A stretch of 64,000 nucleotides of DNA from Chlorogloeopsis sp. ULAP01 (GCF_030381805.1 NZ_JAUDRH010000013.1:62001-126000); one strand, 5' to 3'; positions 42,930-52,990 are shown, counted from the stretch's first letter. The notes: generated by a model from the sequence alone, not told the origin. A program made the numbers and translations.

Positions 42930-44066
42930 CTAAAAATTGATGAAAGTTTTACTACTTATCTTTCCACTCTGAACGTAAAGAATTTGAGAGGAATTTAACC
43001 ACTGAGAATCAAAAGAACCCAGATGAGTAGTAGTAATTAACGTTTGAAAGCGATCTTGGATAGTATCAAGTAATTGATTTTGACGAGACAAATCTAACTC
43101 TGCCAAAACATCATCAAGTAATAGCAGTGGAGACTCTCCGACGACTTCTTCAATTAATTGCAACTCTGCTAGTTTTAGGGCTAATACCAGCGTTCTTTGC
43201 TGCCCTTGAGAACCATATTGACGAGCTGGTGTACTATTAATTGTCAACTCTACTTCGTCGCGATGCGGCCCGACAAGAGTAGTACCTTGTCGCAACTCGG
43301 CAATAGCTCGTTGCTGAATTTTGGCTAAAAAAGCTTCTTGTACCTGTTCTGGTTGACTTTCCTCTAAAGGAACATTTGGTGCATACTTGACTTGCAGTGT
43401 TTCTGTACTGCCACTGATATTAGCGTGCCAAGCCTTGGCAATTGGGGCTAGTCGCTGTATAGCTCGCTCTCGGCGTCGAATCACCCGTGTACCTGCATTG
43501 GCTAATTGTGCATCCCATACGGCTAATTCCGATTGTACAGATGCAGTTGGGCGTATTTCTAAATTCTGCTTTAAAAAAGCATTACGCTGCCGCAGCACCT
43601 GGTTATACTGCTGTAAGATGTGGGTGTAAATAGGTTCAAGTTGAATTAATAAAGTATCTAGCCAATGACGGCGAACTTCAGGTAGCCCGCGCACTAGTTC
43701 TAAATCTAAACTAGAAAACTGGACGGCATTCAGAATACCAAGAAAGTCCATTTGACGCCGGAGATTTTCGCTGTTGAGGGTAACAGTGCGGCGACCGTTG
43801 CGGCGTAGGGTTAAACTGAGGTTGCTAATACCAGTTTGTCGCTTGAGGAAAGCACTAATTTGGGCAAGATCTTCTCCTTCACGAATTAAATCGCGATCGC
43901 GTCCATGTCGATGCGATCGCAATGTTGCCAATAACTCCACCGCCTCTAGCAGGTTCGATTTTCCTTGAGCATTATTACCTACCAAAATCGTTTTTGGAGC
44001 AGTAAATTCAATTTGCTGCTCTTGATAGTTACGAAACTGTCGAAGTTGGAGGGTTTTGAGGTACAT
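42930..44066 (-). CDS. recF: DNA replication and repair protein RecF
   Basis: RecF helps load RecA at gaps in single-stranded DNA through RecOR, in the cytoplasm. The 378 residues of this SMC-like ATPase have Walker A GNNAQGKSNLLEAVELL (about 31-47), the family's QRNAFLK segment in the middle, the signature-like YGSQGQQRTLVLALKLAE (about 287-304) and Walker B LLLDDVLAELD (about 321-331). The length is typical. It is not next to dnaN or gyrB, as often in cyanobacteria. It starts at ATG 44066, just after a GGGGA repeat block. Confidence 0.95.
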   Translation of the reverse strand: MYLKTLQLRQFRNYQEQQIEFTAPKTILVGNNAQGKSNLLEAVELLATLRSHRHGRDRDLIREGEDLAQISAFLKRQTGISNLSLTLRRNGRRTVTLNSENLRRQMDFLGILNAVQFSSLDLELVRGLPEVRRHWLDTLLIQLEPIYTHILQQYNQVLRQRNAFLKQNLEIRPTASVQSELAVWDAQLANAGTRVIRRRERAIQRLAPIAKAWHANISGSTETLQVKYAPNVPLEESQPEQVQEAFLAKIQQRAIAELRQGTTLVGPHRDEVELTINSTPARQYGSQGQQRTLVLALKLAELQLIEEVVGESPLLLLDDVLAELDLSRQNQLLDTIQDRFQTLITTTHLGSFDSQWLNSSQILYVQSGKISSKTFINF

Positions 44067-44071
44067 AGAGG

Positions 44072-44200
44072 GAATGGGGGACTGGGGATTGGGGACTGGG
44101 GATTAGGGACTGGGAACTGGAAAGGAAATGGGAAATGGGCAATGGGCAATGGGCATGGGGCATAGAGCAATGCCCAATTCGCTATGCCCAAATTAAATAC
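44072..44200. repeat. GGGGACTGGGGATT and GGGCAATGGGCAAT repeat block
   Basis: Short tandem units GGGGATTGGGGACT and GGGCAATGGGCAATGGGCAT are followed by their complements GCCCAATTCGCTATGCCC. It fills the spacer between recF and the ATPase gene. The units vary and have no spacers of constant length, so it is not a CRISPR. Confidence 0.65.
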
Positions 44201-44228
44201 CCGATCGCCAATCACCAATACCTAATTC

Positions 44229-47087
44229 CTAGACTGTTTTCTTGCCAATCAAACGGAAGAATATCTTCTCCCCTTCAATCCACACAAACATTAAGGCACT
44301 AAAGCCAAGACAAACTCCTAATTCTGACATACTTAGTACGTGAGTACCAAAGAAGGCGCGTAGGGGAGGGACATACACTAACATCAACTGCAAAATTGTT
44401 GTTAGGATTACCGATCCTAGTACATAAGGATTAGAGAAGGGATTCATCTCTATTGTCAAGCGTGAGTTAGAGCGAATTGCGATCGCGTGTCCCATTTGAG
44501 CAAGACACAGGGCAGTAAATACCATTGTTTTCCAACGCTGTGGATCAAGTCCTGGTGCCTGTACTGTTTGGACATGATAGTACGCCCATTGCATCAAAAT
44601 TATAGAAATGATCGCAAAAATAATCCCAATCCGAATCATGTAAGAACCCAAACCCCTCGCAAAAATACTTTCGCGGGGACTAAAGGGCGGACGCTTCATG
44701 ACGTCGGGTTCCGGTGGTTCTACTGCTAGTGCTAAGGCTGGTAAACCGTCAGTCACAAGGTTCATCCACAGAATTTGTAGTGGTGTCAGGGGAACGCCTC
44801 CCAGTCCGAGGATGGGTGCGGCAGCAATGGTGAGGACTTCGCCAATGTTACTACCCAGAATGTATTTGATAAAGCGACGAATATTTGTATATACAACCCT
44901 ACCTTCTTTGGTAGCGGCAACAATTGTGGCAAAGTTATCATCCAACAACACCATGTCGCTAGCTTCTTTACTAACATCGGTGCCAGTGATGCCCATTGCA
45001 ATCCCGATATCAGCTTGTTTGAGGGCTGGGGCGTCATTCACACCATCGCCTGTCATTGCCACAAACCTGCCCCGACGTTGCAATGCTTGCACAATCCGCA
45101 GTTTATGTTCGGGAGCAACACGAGCGTAAATATTTATTAAGTCAACATTTTCCTCTAGCTCTTGGTCGCTCATTCTTTGCAAATCTTGACCTGTGAAAGC
45201 GCGATCGCCTTCAGCAGCAATACCCAAATCTGTGGCGATCGCTCGTGCTGTTAACTGGTGATCGCCTGTAATCATAATCGGTCGAATGCCTGCATCCCGA
45301 CACTCTTGTACGGCGGCTCTAACTTCTGGGCGTGGTGCATCTAACATTCCCACTAATCCCAGCCATACTAAATCTTGCTCATATGTCTCTTCTGAGCCTT
45401 CGGGAGGGACTTCCATCAGAGGTTTATAGGCAAAACCCAGCACTCGCAAACCCTTAGAAGCCATGCGATCGTTTTCTGCCAGAATATTATCCCGTTGTTC
45501 TTGGCTAAAAGGAACTACACTATTACCTAAAAAAATATGAGTACAACGAGCCAAAGTTAATTCTGGAGAACCTTTGGTGAACATTAAGTAATCTTCGGAG
45601 TTCACTAGGTGACTGATTATGGGATCAACATCACTTAAAGGCGAGACACCAGTTTCTACTTGCTCTACCTTGGTAATTACACTCATCCGCTTGCGTTCGG
45701 AGGAAAACGGGAATTCACCAACACGAGGTAACTTACTATTCCACTGGTCTTTTTCAATACCTCCCTTACCTGCCAGTGTTAGCAATGCTCCTTCAGTTGG
45801 ATCTCCCAAAATCGTCCATTGCCCTTTGTCCTGTTGTAATACCGAATCATTACAAACTGCACAGGCAACTAACAAAGCTTGCAGTCCTGGATGGTCTTGT
45901 AGTTCTACAGTACCCTCTTGCAGTTTAAATTCACCTGTGGGAGCGTAACCTTCCCCTGTAACGCGGAAACTTTGGTCATCAGCTGCTGTATAAACAGATT
46001 GTACAACCATCTTGTTCTGAGTCAGAGTACCAGTTTTATCAGAACAAATAGTAGTTACAGATCCAAGAGTTTCTACGGCTGGCAGTTTGCGGATCAAGGC
46101 ATTGTGCCGCACCATTCGCTGGGTTCCTAGTGCCAAAGTCACGGTAATTACGGCGGGCAAGCCTTCTGGCACAACAGCCACTGCCATCGAGAGTGACACT
46201 TGCAAAAGTTCCCGCAAGTTGCCACCACGCAACAAACCAAGGACAACAACGATCGCGACTAGAACCAAAGAACCCGTCACCAGAACATTGCCGAGTTGTG
46301 CCATCCGTTGTTGTAAGGGGGTAGGTTCACTTTCCACCGCCTGCAACATTGCAGCAATTTTCCCTAGTTCTGTCTGCATTCCGGTGTTGGTGACTAGAAC
46401 CTTAGCTCGCCCTTGAACGACTTCTGTGCCTTGAAATACCAAATTAATGCGATCGCCCAATCCTGTTTCGTCAGGCAATGTGATTTCTGCCTGCTTAACA
46501 ACCGCCTCGGCTTCACCAGTAAGTGCCGACTCCCGCACTTGCAAGTTGGATGCTTCTAGCAAGCGTCCATCTGCCGAGATATGTACCCCCGCTTCTAGGA
46601 GCATCACGTCTCCCGGTACCAAATCCTTTGCTACTACCTCCATTGGTTTGCTGTCGCGGATGACTCGCACATTAGGAGAAGCAAGTTTTTTCAAGGCAGC
46701 TAGCGCTTTCTCAGCACGGCTTTCTTGGACGTAACCAAGGATGCCATTGAGAATAACAATCGCTAAGATAGCAATAGTGTCTTTAAATGGCACCTCACCT
46801 GGTTTTAACAGCCCCGCTCGCCAATCTAAAAGGTCTAAAACCCCGGAAATTATAGCTACAGCGATCAGCATTAACAACATAATGTTCTTAAACTGATCCA
46901 CCAAAATTTCCCAAGCGCTGCGACCACCAGTTTCCTCTAGTTCGTTTGGGCCATATTTTTGCAGCCGTTGTTGTACTTCTTGAGGTGATAAGCCAGTGTC
47001 TGCATTACTAGAGAGCAGTTCTATAGATTTATCAACTTCTAAATTATGCCAAACGGCAGCTGAATCAGGCAGAGAATGAGCAGACAT
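44229..47087 (-). CDS. P-type cation ATPase, Ca2+-type (class IIA)
   Basis: A 952-residue ion pump of the inner membrane. It has an N-terminal cation-ATPase domain, ten or so membrane helices, and the phosphorylated Asp in ICSDKTGTLTQNKM (about 343-356). It has TGDGVNDAPALKQADIGIAMG and the TM4 motif VPEGLPAVITVTLALGT. The PEGL sequence is shared by SERCA-like Ca2+ pumps. Relatives in cyanobacteria include PacL. Calcium is therefore the likely ion, but a monovalent cation cannot be excluded from the sequence. It lies downstream of nothing obvious and is separated from recF by repeats. Confidence 0.92.
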   Translation of the reverse strand: MSAHSLPDSAAVWHNLEVDKSIELLSSNADTGLSPQEVQQRLQKYGPNELEETGGRSAWEILVDQFKNIMLLMLIAVAIISGVLDLLDWRAGLLKPGEVPFKDTIAILAIVILNGILGYVQESRAEKALAALKKLASPNVRVIRDSKPMEVVAKDLVPGDVMLLEAGVHISADGRLLEASNLQVRESALTGEAEAVVKQAEITLPDETGLGDRINLVFQGTEVVQGRAKVLVTNTGMQTELGKIAAMLQAVESEPTPLQQRMAQLGNVLVTGSLVLVAIVVVLGLLRGGNLRELLQVSLSMAVAVVPEGLPAVITVTLALGTQRMVRHNALIRKLPAVETLGSVTTICSDKTGTLTQNKMVVQSVYTAADDQSFRVTGEGYAPTGEFKLQEGTVELQDHPGLQALLVACAVCNDSVLQQDKGQWTILGDPTEGALLTLAGKGGIEKDQWNSKLPRVGEFPFSSERKRMSVITKVEQVETGVSPLSDVDPIISHLVNSEDYLMFTKGSPELTLARCTHIFLGNSVVPFSQEQRDNILAENDRMASKGLRVLGFAYKPLMEVPPEGSEETYEQDLVWLGLVGMLDAPRPEVRAAVQECRDAGIRPIMITGDHQLTARAIATDLGIAAEGDRAFTGQDLQRMSDQELEENVDLINIYARVAPEHKLRIVQALQRRGRFVAMTGDGVNDAPALKQADIGIAMGITGTDVSKEASDMVLLDDNFATIVAATKEGRVVYTNIRRFIKYILGSNIGEVLTIAAAPILGLGGVPLTPLQILWMNLVTDGLPALALAVEPPEPDVMKRPPFSPRESIFARGLGSYMIRIGIIFAIISIILMQWAYYHVQTVQAPGLDPQRWKTMVFTALCLAQMGHAIAIRSNSRLTIEMNPFSNPYVLGSVILTTILQLMLVYVPPLRAFFGTHVLSMSELGVCLGFSALMFVWIEGEKIFFRLIGKKTV

Positions 47088-47379
47088 CTTAATAGGTTAC
47101 AGGAAATGGTTACCGAATTCGATCATAATTTAGTGAAGGCTGGAAAAACCATCTACTAAAGTTACATTAAAGATGTTACCAATCTGGGTGGATGTAGGTG
47201 TGATTGCTGGCATCTATAATTTTTTCTACAGCAACATTCATAAGATTTTGCTGAAGTAAATGTATGTTATAGCACTTATTTATGGTGATTATGAGCAATT
47301 GAACTTACTAGTTCAGTTGCATAGTAAATACCATAATTTATTCCAGGCGTGCTCAACCTCTAAGTAAAGTTAGTTTAAT

Positions 47380-49050
47380 ATGAGTTTTGCTCCTCCCAGT
47401 TTTTCACCTCGCCAAATGTTTGGGCAAAAGACTATTCGACCTATTGGTGCCGCCGTCTTGAGTGGTATCGCTTTTTCTGAGGATAACCTCATTGCTATTG
47501 ACTCTGTCAAAGGTTTTCTGCTGCAAATAGATCCGGTTTCGGACAACACTAAAATTCTCAATCCTTACCAAACCAAAGAATTTACAGACATCACAGGTTT
47601 GGCAATTTGGGAAGATACTCTTTGGGTAACACGCGACAAGAGTGTTTATGCGTGTAAATTAGGTTCTTTTGGTTTGGAGCACTTTGTTACCTTACCTTAT
47701 ACTGCTGACGGTATTGCGGTTTGGAAATCAACTATTTATGTCAGTTGCCAAAAGTTAGGATACATTCTAATTTTTGATCGTGATACGCGCAAAGAAATTA
47801 CTAGGTTCTATGCTCCTGGAGTGGGAGTGGAAAACTTGGCAGTGAGTGAGGAGACTCTTTGGGTTTGCGACAGCACCGAACAAACAGTTTATTGCCTCGA
47901 TAGAGCAACTGGGGAAGTTCAATTTAGTGTATTGACACCATTTGAGTCTCCCACAGGCATAGCAGTATATACAGATGCAACTACAAAACAGCAAACTCTT
48001 TATCTCGCCTATGCTTCAGAGGAGCCTTATGTGCGGGATAACCCAAATGCAGATCCTAATCACGAGCTAGCATACCGCGATCGCACGTTTATTCATCCCC
48101 TCTACTATCACTACGATTCACAAAAACACTACGCTCTCTCCAATGGCTATCTGATTGAAATGTCCTATGTAGAGGAAATTTCACCAATTGAAGAAGTGTA
48201 TTTACAAGAAGTTGAGTGGAGAATTGCTCTACCCAGCGACACCGATCGCCAAAAGGTAAAACACGTTGAGCCAATTGGGTTACCTTTCAAAGAAGAACTA
48301 ATAGACGGGCAACGGGTAGCAGTATTTACATTTGATGCTCTGGTTCCAGGTGAGCGACATATGTTTGGCTGGAAAGCAGTTTTAGAAGTCAGAGGTATAA
48401 AATATCGCTTTACTCCAAAGGATGTAGAAGATGTTCCCGAACTATCGCCAGAATTTGCCAGCCGCTACCTAGTAGATAATGATGAATTGGCGATGGATAC
48501 TGACATTGTCCGTCGTGCCGCAGAGGAAGCAATTGGTACTGAAACCAATTTGCTGCGTAAAATGTATAGTATCCGTAATTATGTTTACGACCAATTATCT
48601 TATGGCATTAAACCCCACATAGATACTCCAGACAGAGTCTTAGAACGAGGAGTTGGTTCTTGTGGTGAGTATGTGGGTGTTTTGCTGGCTTTATGCCGTT
48701 TAAATGGAATCGCTTGTCGTACCGTAGGACGTTATAAATGTCCTCCTTACGCCGAACACCAGCAAGTACCCCTACAACCAGATTACAATCATGTCTGGCT
48801 AGAATTTTACATACCAGGTTTTGGCTGGTTGCCAATGGAATCTAACCCCGACGATATCGGCAATTATGGCCCTTATCCAACACGATTTTTTATGGGTTTG
48901 TGTTGGTATCACATTGAAATTGGTAAAGGTATCTCTTTTGAAACTTTAACTAGTAAAGGTGTACGGCTAACAAAAGAAGATATTTCAATTGGTGAGTTGG
49001 CGATTAATCATATCCGGTTTACGATTTTGGGAGAATTGCCGCCATTTTAG
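47380..49050 (+). CDS. transglutaminase-like protein with N-terminal beta-propeller
   Basis: A 556-residue protein. Residues about 20-215 have NHL/SMP-like propeller repeats such as TGLAIWEDTLWVTRDKSVYAC and AVWKSTIYVSCQKLG. A linker follows. The transglutaminase-like domain (about 380-510) has the Cys-His-Asp set: GVGSCGEYVGVLLAL (Cys about 427), DYNHVWLEFYIP (His) and PMESNPDD (Asp). Such domains in bacteria are usually peptidases or deamidases. There is no signal peptide. It is divergent from the Ca2+ ATPase across 292 bp with no visible motif. The natural substrate is unknown. Confidence 0.82.
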   Translation: MSFAPPSFSPRQMFGQKTIRPIGAAVLSGIAFSEDNLIAIDSVKGFLLQIDPVSDNTKILNPYQTKEFTDITGLAIWEDTLWVTRDKSVYACKLGSFGLEHFVTLPYTADGIAVWKSTIYVSCQKLGYILIFDRDTRKEITRFYAPGVGVENLAVSEETLWVCDSTEQTVYCLDRATGEVQFSVLTPFESPTGIAVYTDATTKQQTLYLAYASEEPYVRDNPNADPNHELAYRDRTFIHPLYYHYDSQKHYALSNGYLIEMSYVEEISPIEEVYLQEVEWRIALPSDTDRQKVKHVEPIGLPFKEELIDGQRVAVFTFDALVPGERHMFGWKAVLEVRGIKYRFTPKDVEDVPELSPEFASRYLVDNDELAMDTDIVRRAAEEAIGTETNLLRKMYSIRNYVYDQLSYGIKPHIDTPDRVLERGVGSCGEYVGVLLALCRLNGIACRTVGRYKCPPYAEHQQVPLQPDYNHVWLEFYIPGFGWLPMESNPDDIGNYGPYPTRFFMGLCWYHIEIGKGISFETLTSKGVRLTKEDISIGELAINHIRFTILGELPPF

Positions 49051-49183
49051 GGATTGGGGATTGGTGATTGGGTAGAGTAGAGTTTTGTAGGGTGGTCACT
49101 GCCTAACTTTCCTCAAACCCTTACTTTTACTTTGTGAACAGTACCCACCTTACGCTTATAGCTCCTTAAATTTTAAAGTCTGA

Positions 49184-49393
49184 AACGGCGGTACTGAAGG
49201 CGAAGCTGAATTGCTCGCATCTTGCTATGTTAATAGTTTAAAACTAGCTATTGAGAGGGATATTAAAACAATTGTGTTCCCAGCAATTAGCTGTGGTGTT
49301 TATGGTTATCCAGTGGAACAAGCCTCAAAAATTGCTATTTGGGAAACAATTAATTTTCTTCACGAGCACGACTCAATCACATCGGTGAGGTGA
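49184..49393 (+). pseudogene. C-terminal fragment of a macro-domain protein
   Basis: From 49184 to the stop at 49391-49393 the frame reads NGGTEGEAELLASCYVNSLK and continues with IKTIVFPAISCGVYGYP. This is the second half of a macro (ADP-ribose-binding) domain. The phosphate loop ISCGVYGYP is there, but the N-terminal half with the GDIT-type loop is missing, and a TGA lies just before. It is a 5'-truncated remnant. Confidence 0.7.
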
Positions 49394-49408
49394 TTGATCC
49401 CTAACTGC

Positions 49409-50314
49409 TCACGTATCGCCACGATTTGGCTCCCATTGTGTCGTCTTCCGTGCCAAGCCCAGAAATGCGCTTATGACTGGGGAGGAATCATGCTGCCGCC
49501 AAGTCAGATAAAGTCCGGTTTTAGGTGTCTGCTCTTGTAAGGGTCTGTAAATGACTCCGCTTCTGTGGAAGTTTTGCAAGGAGGCGGGAACAAAAGCGAT
49601 GCCCAGTCCTGCTGCAACCAAGCCGATAATCGTTTGCATCTGAACTGCCTCTTGAGCCACTTTCGGACGAAATCCTGCTTGCTGACAAATATTAATAATT
49701 TGTTCGTAAAAGATGGGTCCCATTTTAGCAGGAAATAGGATAAATAATTCCGAAGCCAATGTAGAGAGAGATACTTTAGTTTGGGTAGAGAACGGATGGG
49801 TTTCTGGCAACGCCAAGACCAATGATTCTTGCAAAATGCATTCCACACTCAAACCTGGCTCGCTGATGGCAGAACGAACAATGCCGATATCAATTTGTTT
49901 ATCATACAGGGCTTGAATTTGTTGAGCAGTCGTCAGTTCATGCAATCGCAGTTCTACAGCCGGAAACTGTTCTCGAAAGACCCTTAAAATATCTGGCAGG
50001 ACGGTATAGGTTGCAGAGCCGACAAATCCGATCGCCAACCGTCCAACCTCACCCCGCCCGATCTGTTGGGTCGCTTCAATCGCCTGTTCGAGTTGCGCTA
50101 ACACCAGGTAGGAACGCTCTAAAAACACTTTGCCTGCTTCAGTTAGATGCACTTGCCGTGTCGTGCGATGGAACAGTTGCACGTCGATTTCTGCTTCTAA
50201 CTCCTGAATTTGCCGACTGAGAGGTTGTTGCGCCATTTGTAAGCGTTGGGCAGCGCGACCGAAGTGCAATTCTTCCGCCACAGTAACAAAGTAACGCAGA
50301 TGCCGCAATTCCAT
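49409..50314 (-). CDS. LysR family transcriptional regulator
   Basis: A 301-residue LysR-type protein. The helix-turn-helix lies near the N-terminus (MELRHLRYFVTVAEELHFGRAAQRLQMAQQPLSRQIQ). The effector-binding domain occupies about 90-295, with LVAAGLGIAFVPASLQ near the end. It is divergent from the SDR/DJ-1/DUF6220 operon, the classic arrangement in which a LysR regulator controls its neighbour and itself. The inducer is unknown. I could not define its binding site in the 265-bp spacer. Confidence 0.92.
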   Translation of the reverse strand: MELRHLRYFVTVAEELHFGRAAQRLQMAQQPLSRQIQELEAEIDVQLFHRTTRQVHLTEAGKVFLERSYLVLAQLEQAIEATQQIGRGEVGRLAIGFVGSATYTVLPDILRVFREQFPAVELRLHELTTAQQIQALYDKQIDIGIVRSAISEPGLSVECILQESLVLALPETHPFSTQTKVSLSTLASELFILFPAKMGPIFYEQIINICQQAGFRPKVAQEAVQMQTIIGLVAAGLGIAFVPASLQNFHRSGVIYRPLQEQTPKTGLYLTWRQHDSSPVISAFLGLARKTTQWEPNRGDT

Positions 50315-50579
50315 TTGAACCTCTAGGGTGTTAATGCTATCAAAATCAGTGTTGGACAGTTCTAATCTTACTTTTTAGCATGAATGAAGAGGCACAGAGA
50401 AGGGCATCCGACATGACCAGTAACCGTCAGTTAGGCGCATTGGAATCAGACCATCGGGACGCATTTTCTGTTTCTCGATCAACCAGAACGAGAGCGCGAT
50501 CGCTTTGTTCAAGAGGTTCTTTCGTTTTTGGGGTAAACAGTTTTGCAGTCACTATTAATCTTAATTGGAGGAAAAGCAA

Positions 50580-51446
50580 ATGAACTCAGACAAAAATCGT
50601 GTCACTCCTAAAGTTTGGTTGATTACAGGATGCTCAACAGGATTCGGACGTGCCCTAGCAGAAGTTGTGTTAAAAAAGGGCGACGAAGTGCTAGCTACTG
50701 CTCGCGAACCAGAGCGACTTCGCGCTTTGACTGAACACTATCCAGAAACCGCAAAGGCTGTCCGTCTGGATGTAACATCATCCCAAGATATACAAACAGC
50801 GGTTGATACCGCGATCGCTACATTTGGTCGAATTGATGTGCTGGTCAACAATGCGGGTCATGGACTCATTGCCGCCCTTGAAGAAGTCAGTGATGGTGAG
50901 ATTCACCAATTTTTTGAAACCAATTTCTTTGGGGCACTCCGTCTGATGCGAACGGTCTTGCCTGTGATGCGTCAGCAAGGCAGCGGTCACATTGTGAATA
51001 TATCATCCACAGCAGGATTAGTGGGATTTGCTGGAAGCAGCCTCTACTGTGGTGCTAAATTTGCCCTGGAAGGTACGTCTGAAGCCCTAGCTAAGGAGGT
51101 TAAATCCTTTGGAGTAAAAGTGACTTTAATTGAACCTGGGGCATTTCGCACAGACTTTAACGGACGCTCTCTAGCAGTAGCCGAGCAATCCATTGATGCC
51201 TATGCTCCGGTGAGCGGTGCGTCATTGCAGTGGTTCAAAGAGATGGATGGTCAGCAACCTGGCGATCCACGAGCAGCGGCGCAAGCCATCATTCAAGCTG
51301 TGGAAAGTCCTCATCCACCGATGCGACTGGCATTAGGCACTGATGCCATGAGCCTGATTCAGGAAAAACTGGAATGGGTCAAAACCGATTTGGATGTTTG
51401 GCAGCAGGTTACTGTAAGTACGGATTATACAGATAGTAACAACTGA
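50580..51446 (+). CDS. SDR family NAD(P)-dependent oxidoreductase
   Basis: A 288-residue classical short-chain dehydrogenase. It has the cofactor motif ITGCSTGFGRALAE (about 14-27), the NNAGHG motif (about 89-94), the catalytic Ser in NISSTAG and Tyr-x3-Lys in YCGAKFALEG. GGAGG lies 8 bases before the ATG at 50580. The substrate is unknown. It is the first gene of the group divergent from LysR. A DJ-1-like gene follows 362 bp later and may or may not share the transcript. Confidence 0.9.
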   Translation: MNSDKNRVTPKVWLITGCSTGFGRALAEVVLKKGDEVLATAREPERLRALTEHYPETAKAVRLDVTSSQDIQTAVDTAIATFGRIDVLVNNAGHGLIAALEEVSDGEIHQFFETNFFGALRLMRTVLPVMRQQGSGHIVNISSTAGLVGFAGSSLYCGAKFALEGTSEALAKEVKSFGVKVTLIEPGAFRTDFNGRSLAVAEQSIDAYAPVSGASLQWFKEMDGQQPGDPRAAAQAIIQAVESPHPPMRLALGTDAMSLIQEKLEWVKTDLDVWQQVTVSTDYTDSNN

Positions 51447-51808
51447 GGTAATCATTGGAGAGTTAAGGTCTGAGCGAGCCATGAGACGGTGCATATGTCC
51501 ACTAAAGTTAAGAATCTAAGTCAGGAGAAAGTTCAGTTTCAGCAACAACTCAACGGCTCCGCACAAAGCTGAAGTTGATCGAAGAAAAATATCCCCGATC
51601 GCTTGCCAACAAAATACTCACCAATCTTTGGCGCAAGGTGCGATCGTAAGTCGTCTTCATCTTTGGCTTGATAAATTTCTTCAAATAGAAGCTTCAAAGA
51701 GATTGTCATGACGGTGAAAAGAGTACTCGATCGAGGACTAGGCGGGGTGGGCTGTCATTCCTAGTATAGAGATCAATTCATTACAAACCGCATCAGGAGA
51801 TTTGACTC
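51447..51808. other. spacer between SDR and DJ-1-like genes
   Basis: No intact gene. A short open stretch around 51570-51650 translates as KLKLIEEKYPRSLANKILTN, which looks more like eroded coding DNA than random sequence, but I cannot assign it. A good ribosome-binding site (AGGAG) precedes 51809. Confidence 0.35.
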
Positions 51809-52468
51809 ATGAGCCACTCACAACAGTATGTTGTTGGGTTAGTCTTTTACCCTGGCATGACAGCACTCGATATCATTGGGCCGCAAACCGTATTTAGCGC
51901 TCTACCAGGTATCCAAATCCACCGGATCTGGAAAACACTAGATCCAATTCAAACTGATGATGGGATGAGAATTATCCCAGATACGACCTTTGACAATTGT
52001 CCACCCCTAGACATTATTTGTATTGGCGGTGGTTTAGCCCAAAGTGTAGTCGTAGACGATCCAGAAATCCTGGCATTTTTGCGGCAACAGGGTAGTATGG
52101 CAAAATTTGTCACCTCGGTTTGTGGTGGTTCTGAGTTTCTTGCAAAAGCAGGATTGCTTCAAGGATATCGTTGTGCAACTCACTGGATGTTTCGCGAACA
52201 ACTGGCAGCAGCAGGAGTTCCAATCAGTACCGAGCGAGTGGTAATCGATCGCGATCGCATGAGTGGTGGTGGCGTTACCGCAGGGATTGATTTTGGTCTA
52301 GAGGTCGCCAAAGTACTTTATGGTGAGGAAACTGCCAAAATTGTTCAGCTATTAATAGAATACGATCCCGCCCCGCCCTTTGATACCGGTTCGCCCGAAA
52401 AAGCAGGTGCAGATCTCGTTAATAAAGCAATGGCATATGCTGCTGCATTGAATTTAAAAGTCAAGTAG
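51809..52468 (+). CDS. DJ-1/PfpI family protein
   Basis: A 219-residue glutamine-amidotransferase-like protein of the DJ-1/PfpI superfamily. The nucleophile elbow is present as SVCGGSEFLAKAGLLQGY (Cys about 109). The family's acidic partner lies in the N-terminal segment GLVFYPGMTALDIIGPQ. It resembles the isonitrile hydratase-like branch, but that activity is not demonstrated by these motifs. It is followed after 10 bp by the DUF6220 gene, so the two are surely co-transcribed. It belongs to the group divergent from the LysR regulator. Confidence 0.88.
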   Translation: MSHSQQYVVGLVFYPGMTALDIIGPQTVFSALPGIQIHRIWKTLDPIQTDDGMRIIPDTTFDNCPPLDIICIGGGLAQSVVVDDPEILAFLRQQGSMAKFVTSVCGGSEFLAKAGLLQGYRCATHWMFREQLAAAGVPISTERVVIDRDRMSGGGVTAGIDFGLEVAKVLYGEETAKIVQLLIEYDPAPPFDTGSPEKAGADLVNKAMAYAAALNLKVK

Positions 52469-52478
52469 GTAGTTTGAA

Positions 52479-52919
52479 ATGACCGCAAATTCAGAAATAG
52501 ATCGCGATATTGCTGCTAAAAGCTGGATAAAACTTGGTTTTTACGCAACTTCAATTCTCTTTAACGTCTGCTTAATTGCTCAGGTATTAACGGTTGGTGT
52601 TGCATACTTCACCGATCCTACCTGGTGGAATATTCATGTGTGGCTCGTGCGAGGGTATAGTGGACTGTCGCTAATATTGCTAGCAGGAGCGTTGATCGCT
52701 CCATTCTCAAACTCAATCCGATCGCTTACCGTCAGTCTGCCCGTGCTGCTTGCTCTCCAGTTTTGCAGCATTCGTCTTCAGACTCCTCTTCATTTAGAGG
52801 TGCTTCATCCTCTAATTGGATTCACGTTATTCTATGTTTCTTCAAGCCTTGTACATCGTGTATCGCATGAGGTGTTTAGCAAGTCAGACGCTGTAACTGA
52901 ATCTAGGAGGAGCTTGTGA
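52479..52919 (+). CDS. DUF6220 four-helix membrane protein
   Basis: A 146-residue protein with four hydrophobic helices (about 22-42, 55-77, 82-100 and 104-122). Its conserved features are NIHVWLVRGYSGLSL and HPLIGFTLFYVSSSLVHR. The His in helices 2 and 4 recall haem-binding four-helix bundles, but this is only an impression. The family function is unknown. It is co-transcribed with the DJ-1-like gene (10 bp between them). Confidence 0.75.
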   Translation: MTANSEIDRDIAAKSWIKLGFYATSILFNVCLIAQVLTVGVAYFTDPTWWNIHVWLVRGYSGLSLILLAGALIAPFSNSIRSLTVSLPVLLALQFCSIRLQTPLHLEVLHPLIGFTLFYVSSSLVHRVSHEVFSKSDAVTESRRSL

Positions 52920-52990
52920 AAATTTCTCTTCAAATCAGAACCATTCTCTTAGTATTTAAGTAGATAGACATCATTAAATATAAAACTTGA

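Noticed and set aside
44072..44200. Possible CRISPR-like or tandem iteron array of GGGGATTGGGGACT units
   Set aside because: Unit length and sequence vary and there are no constant spacers. It is a simple-sequence repeat block, and no cas genes are present.
50380..50583. 67-codon ORF before the SDR gene
   Set aside because: No ribosome-binding site, no family resemblance, and it runs through the SDR gene's leader and ribosome-binding site.
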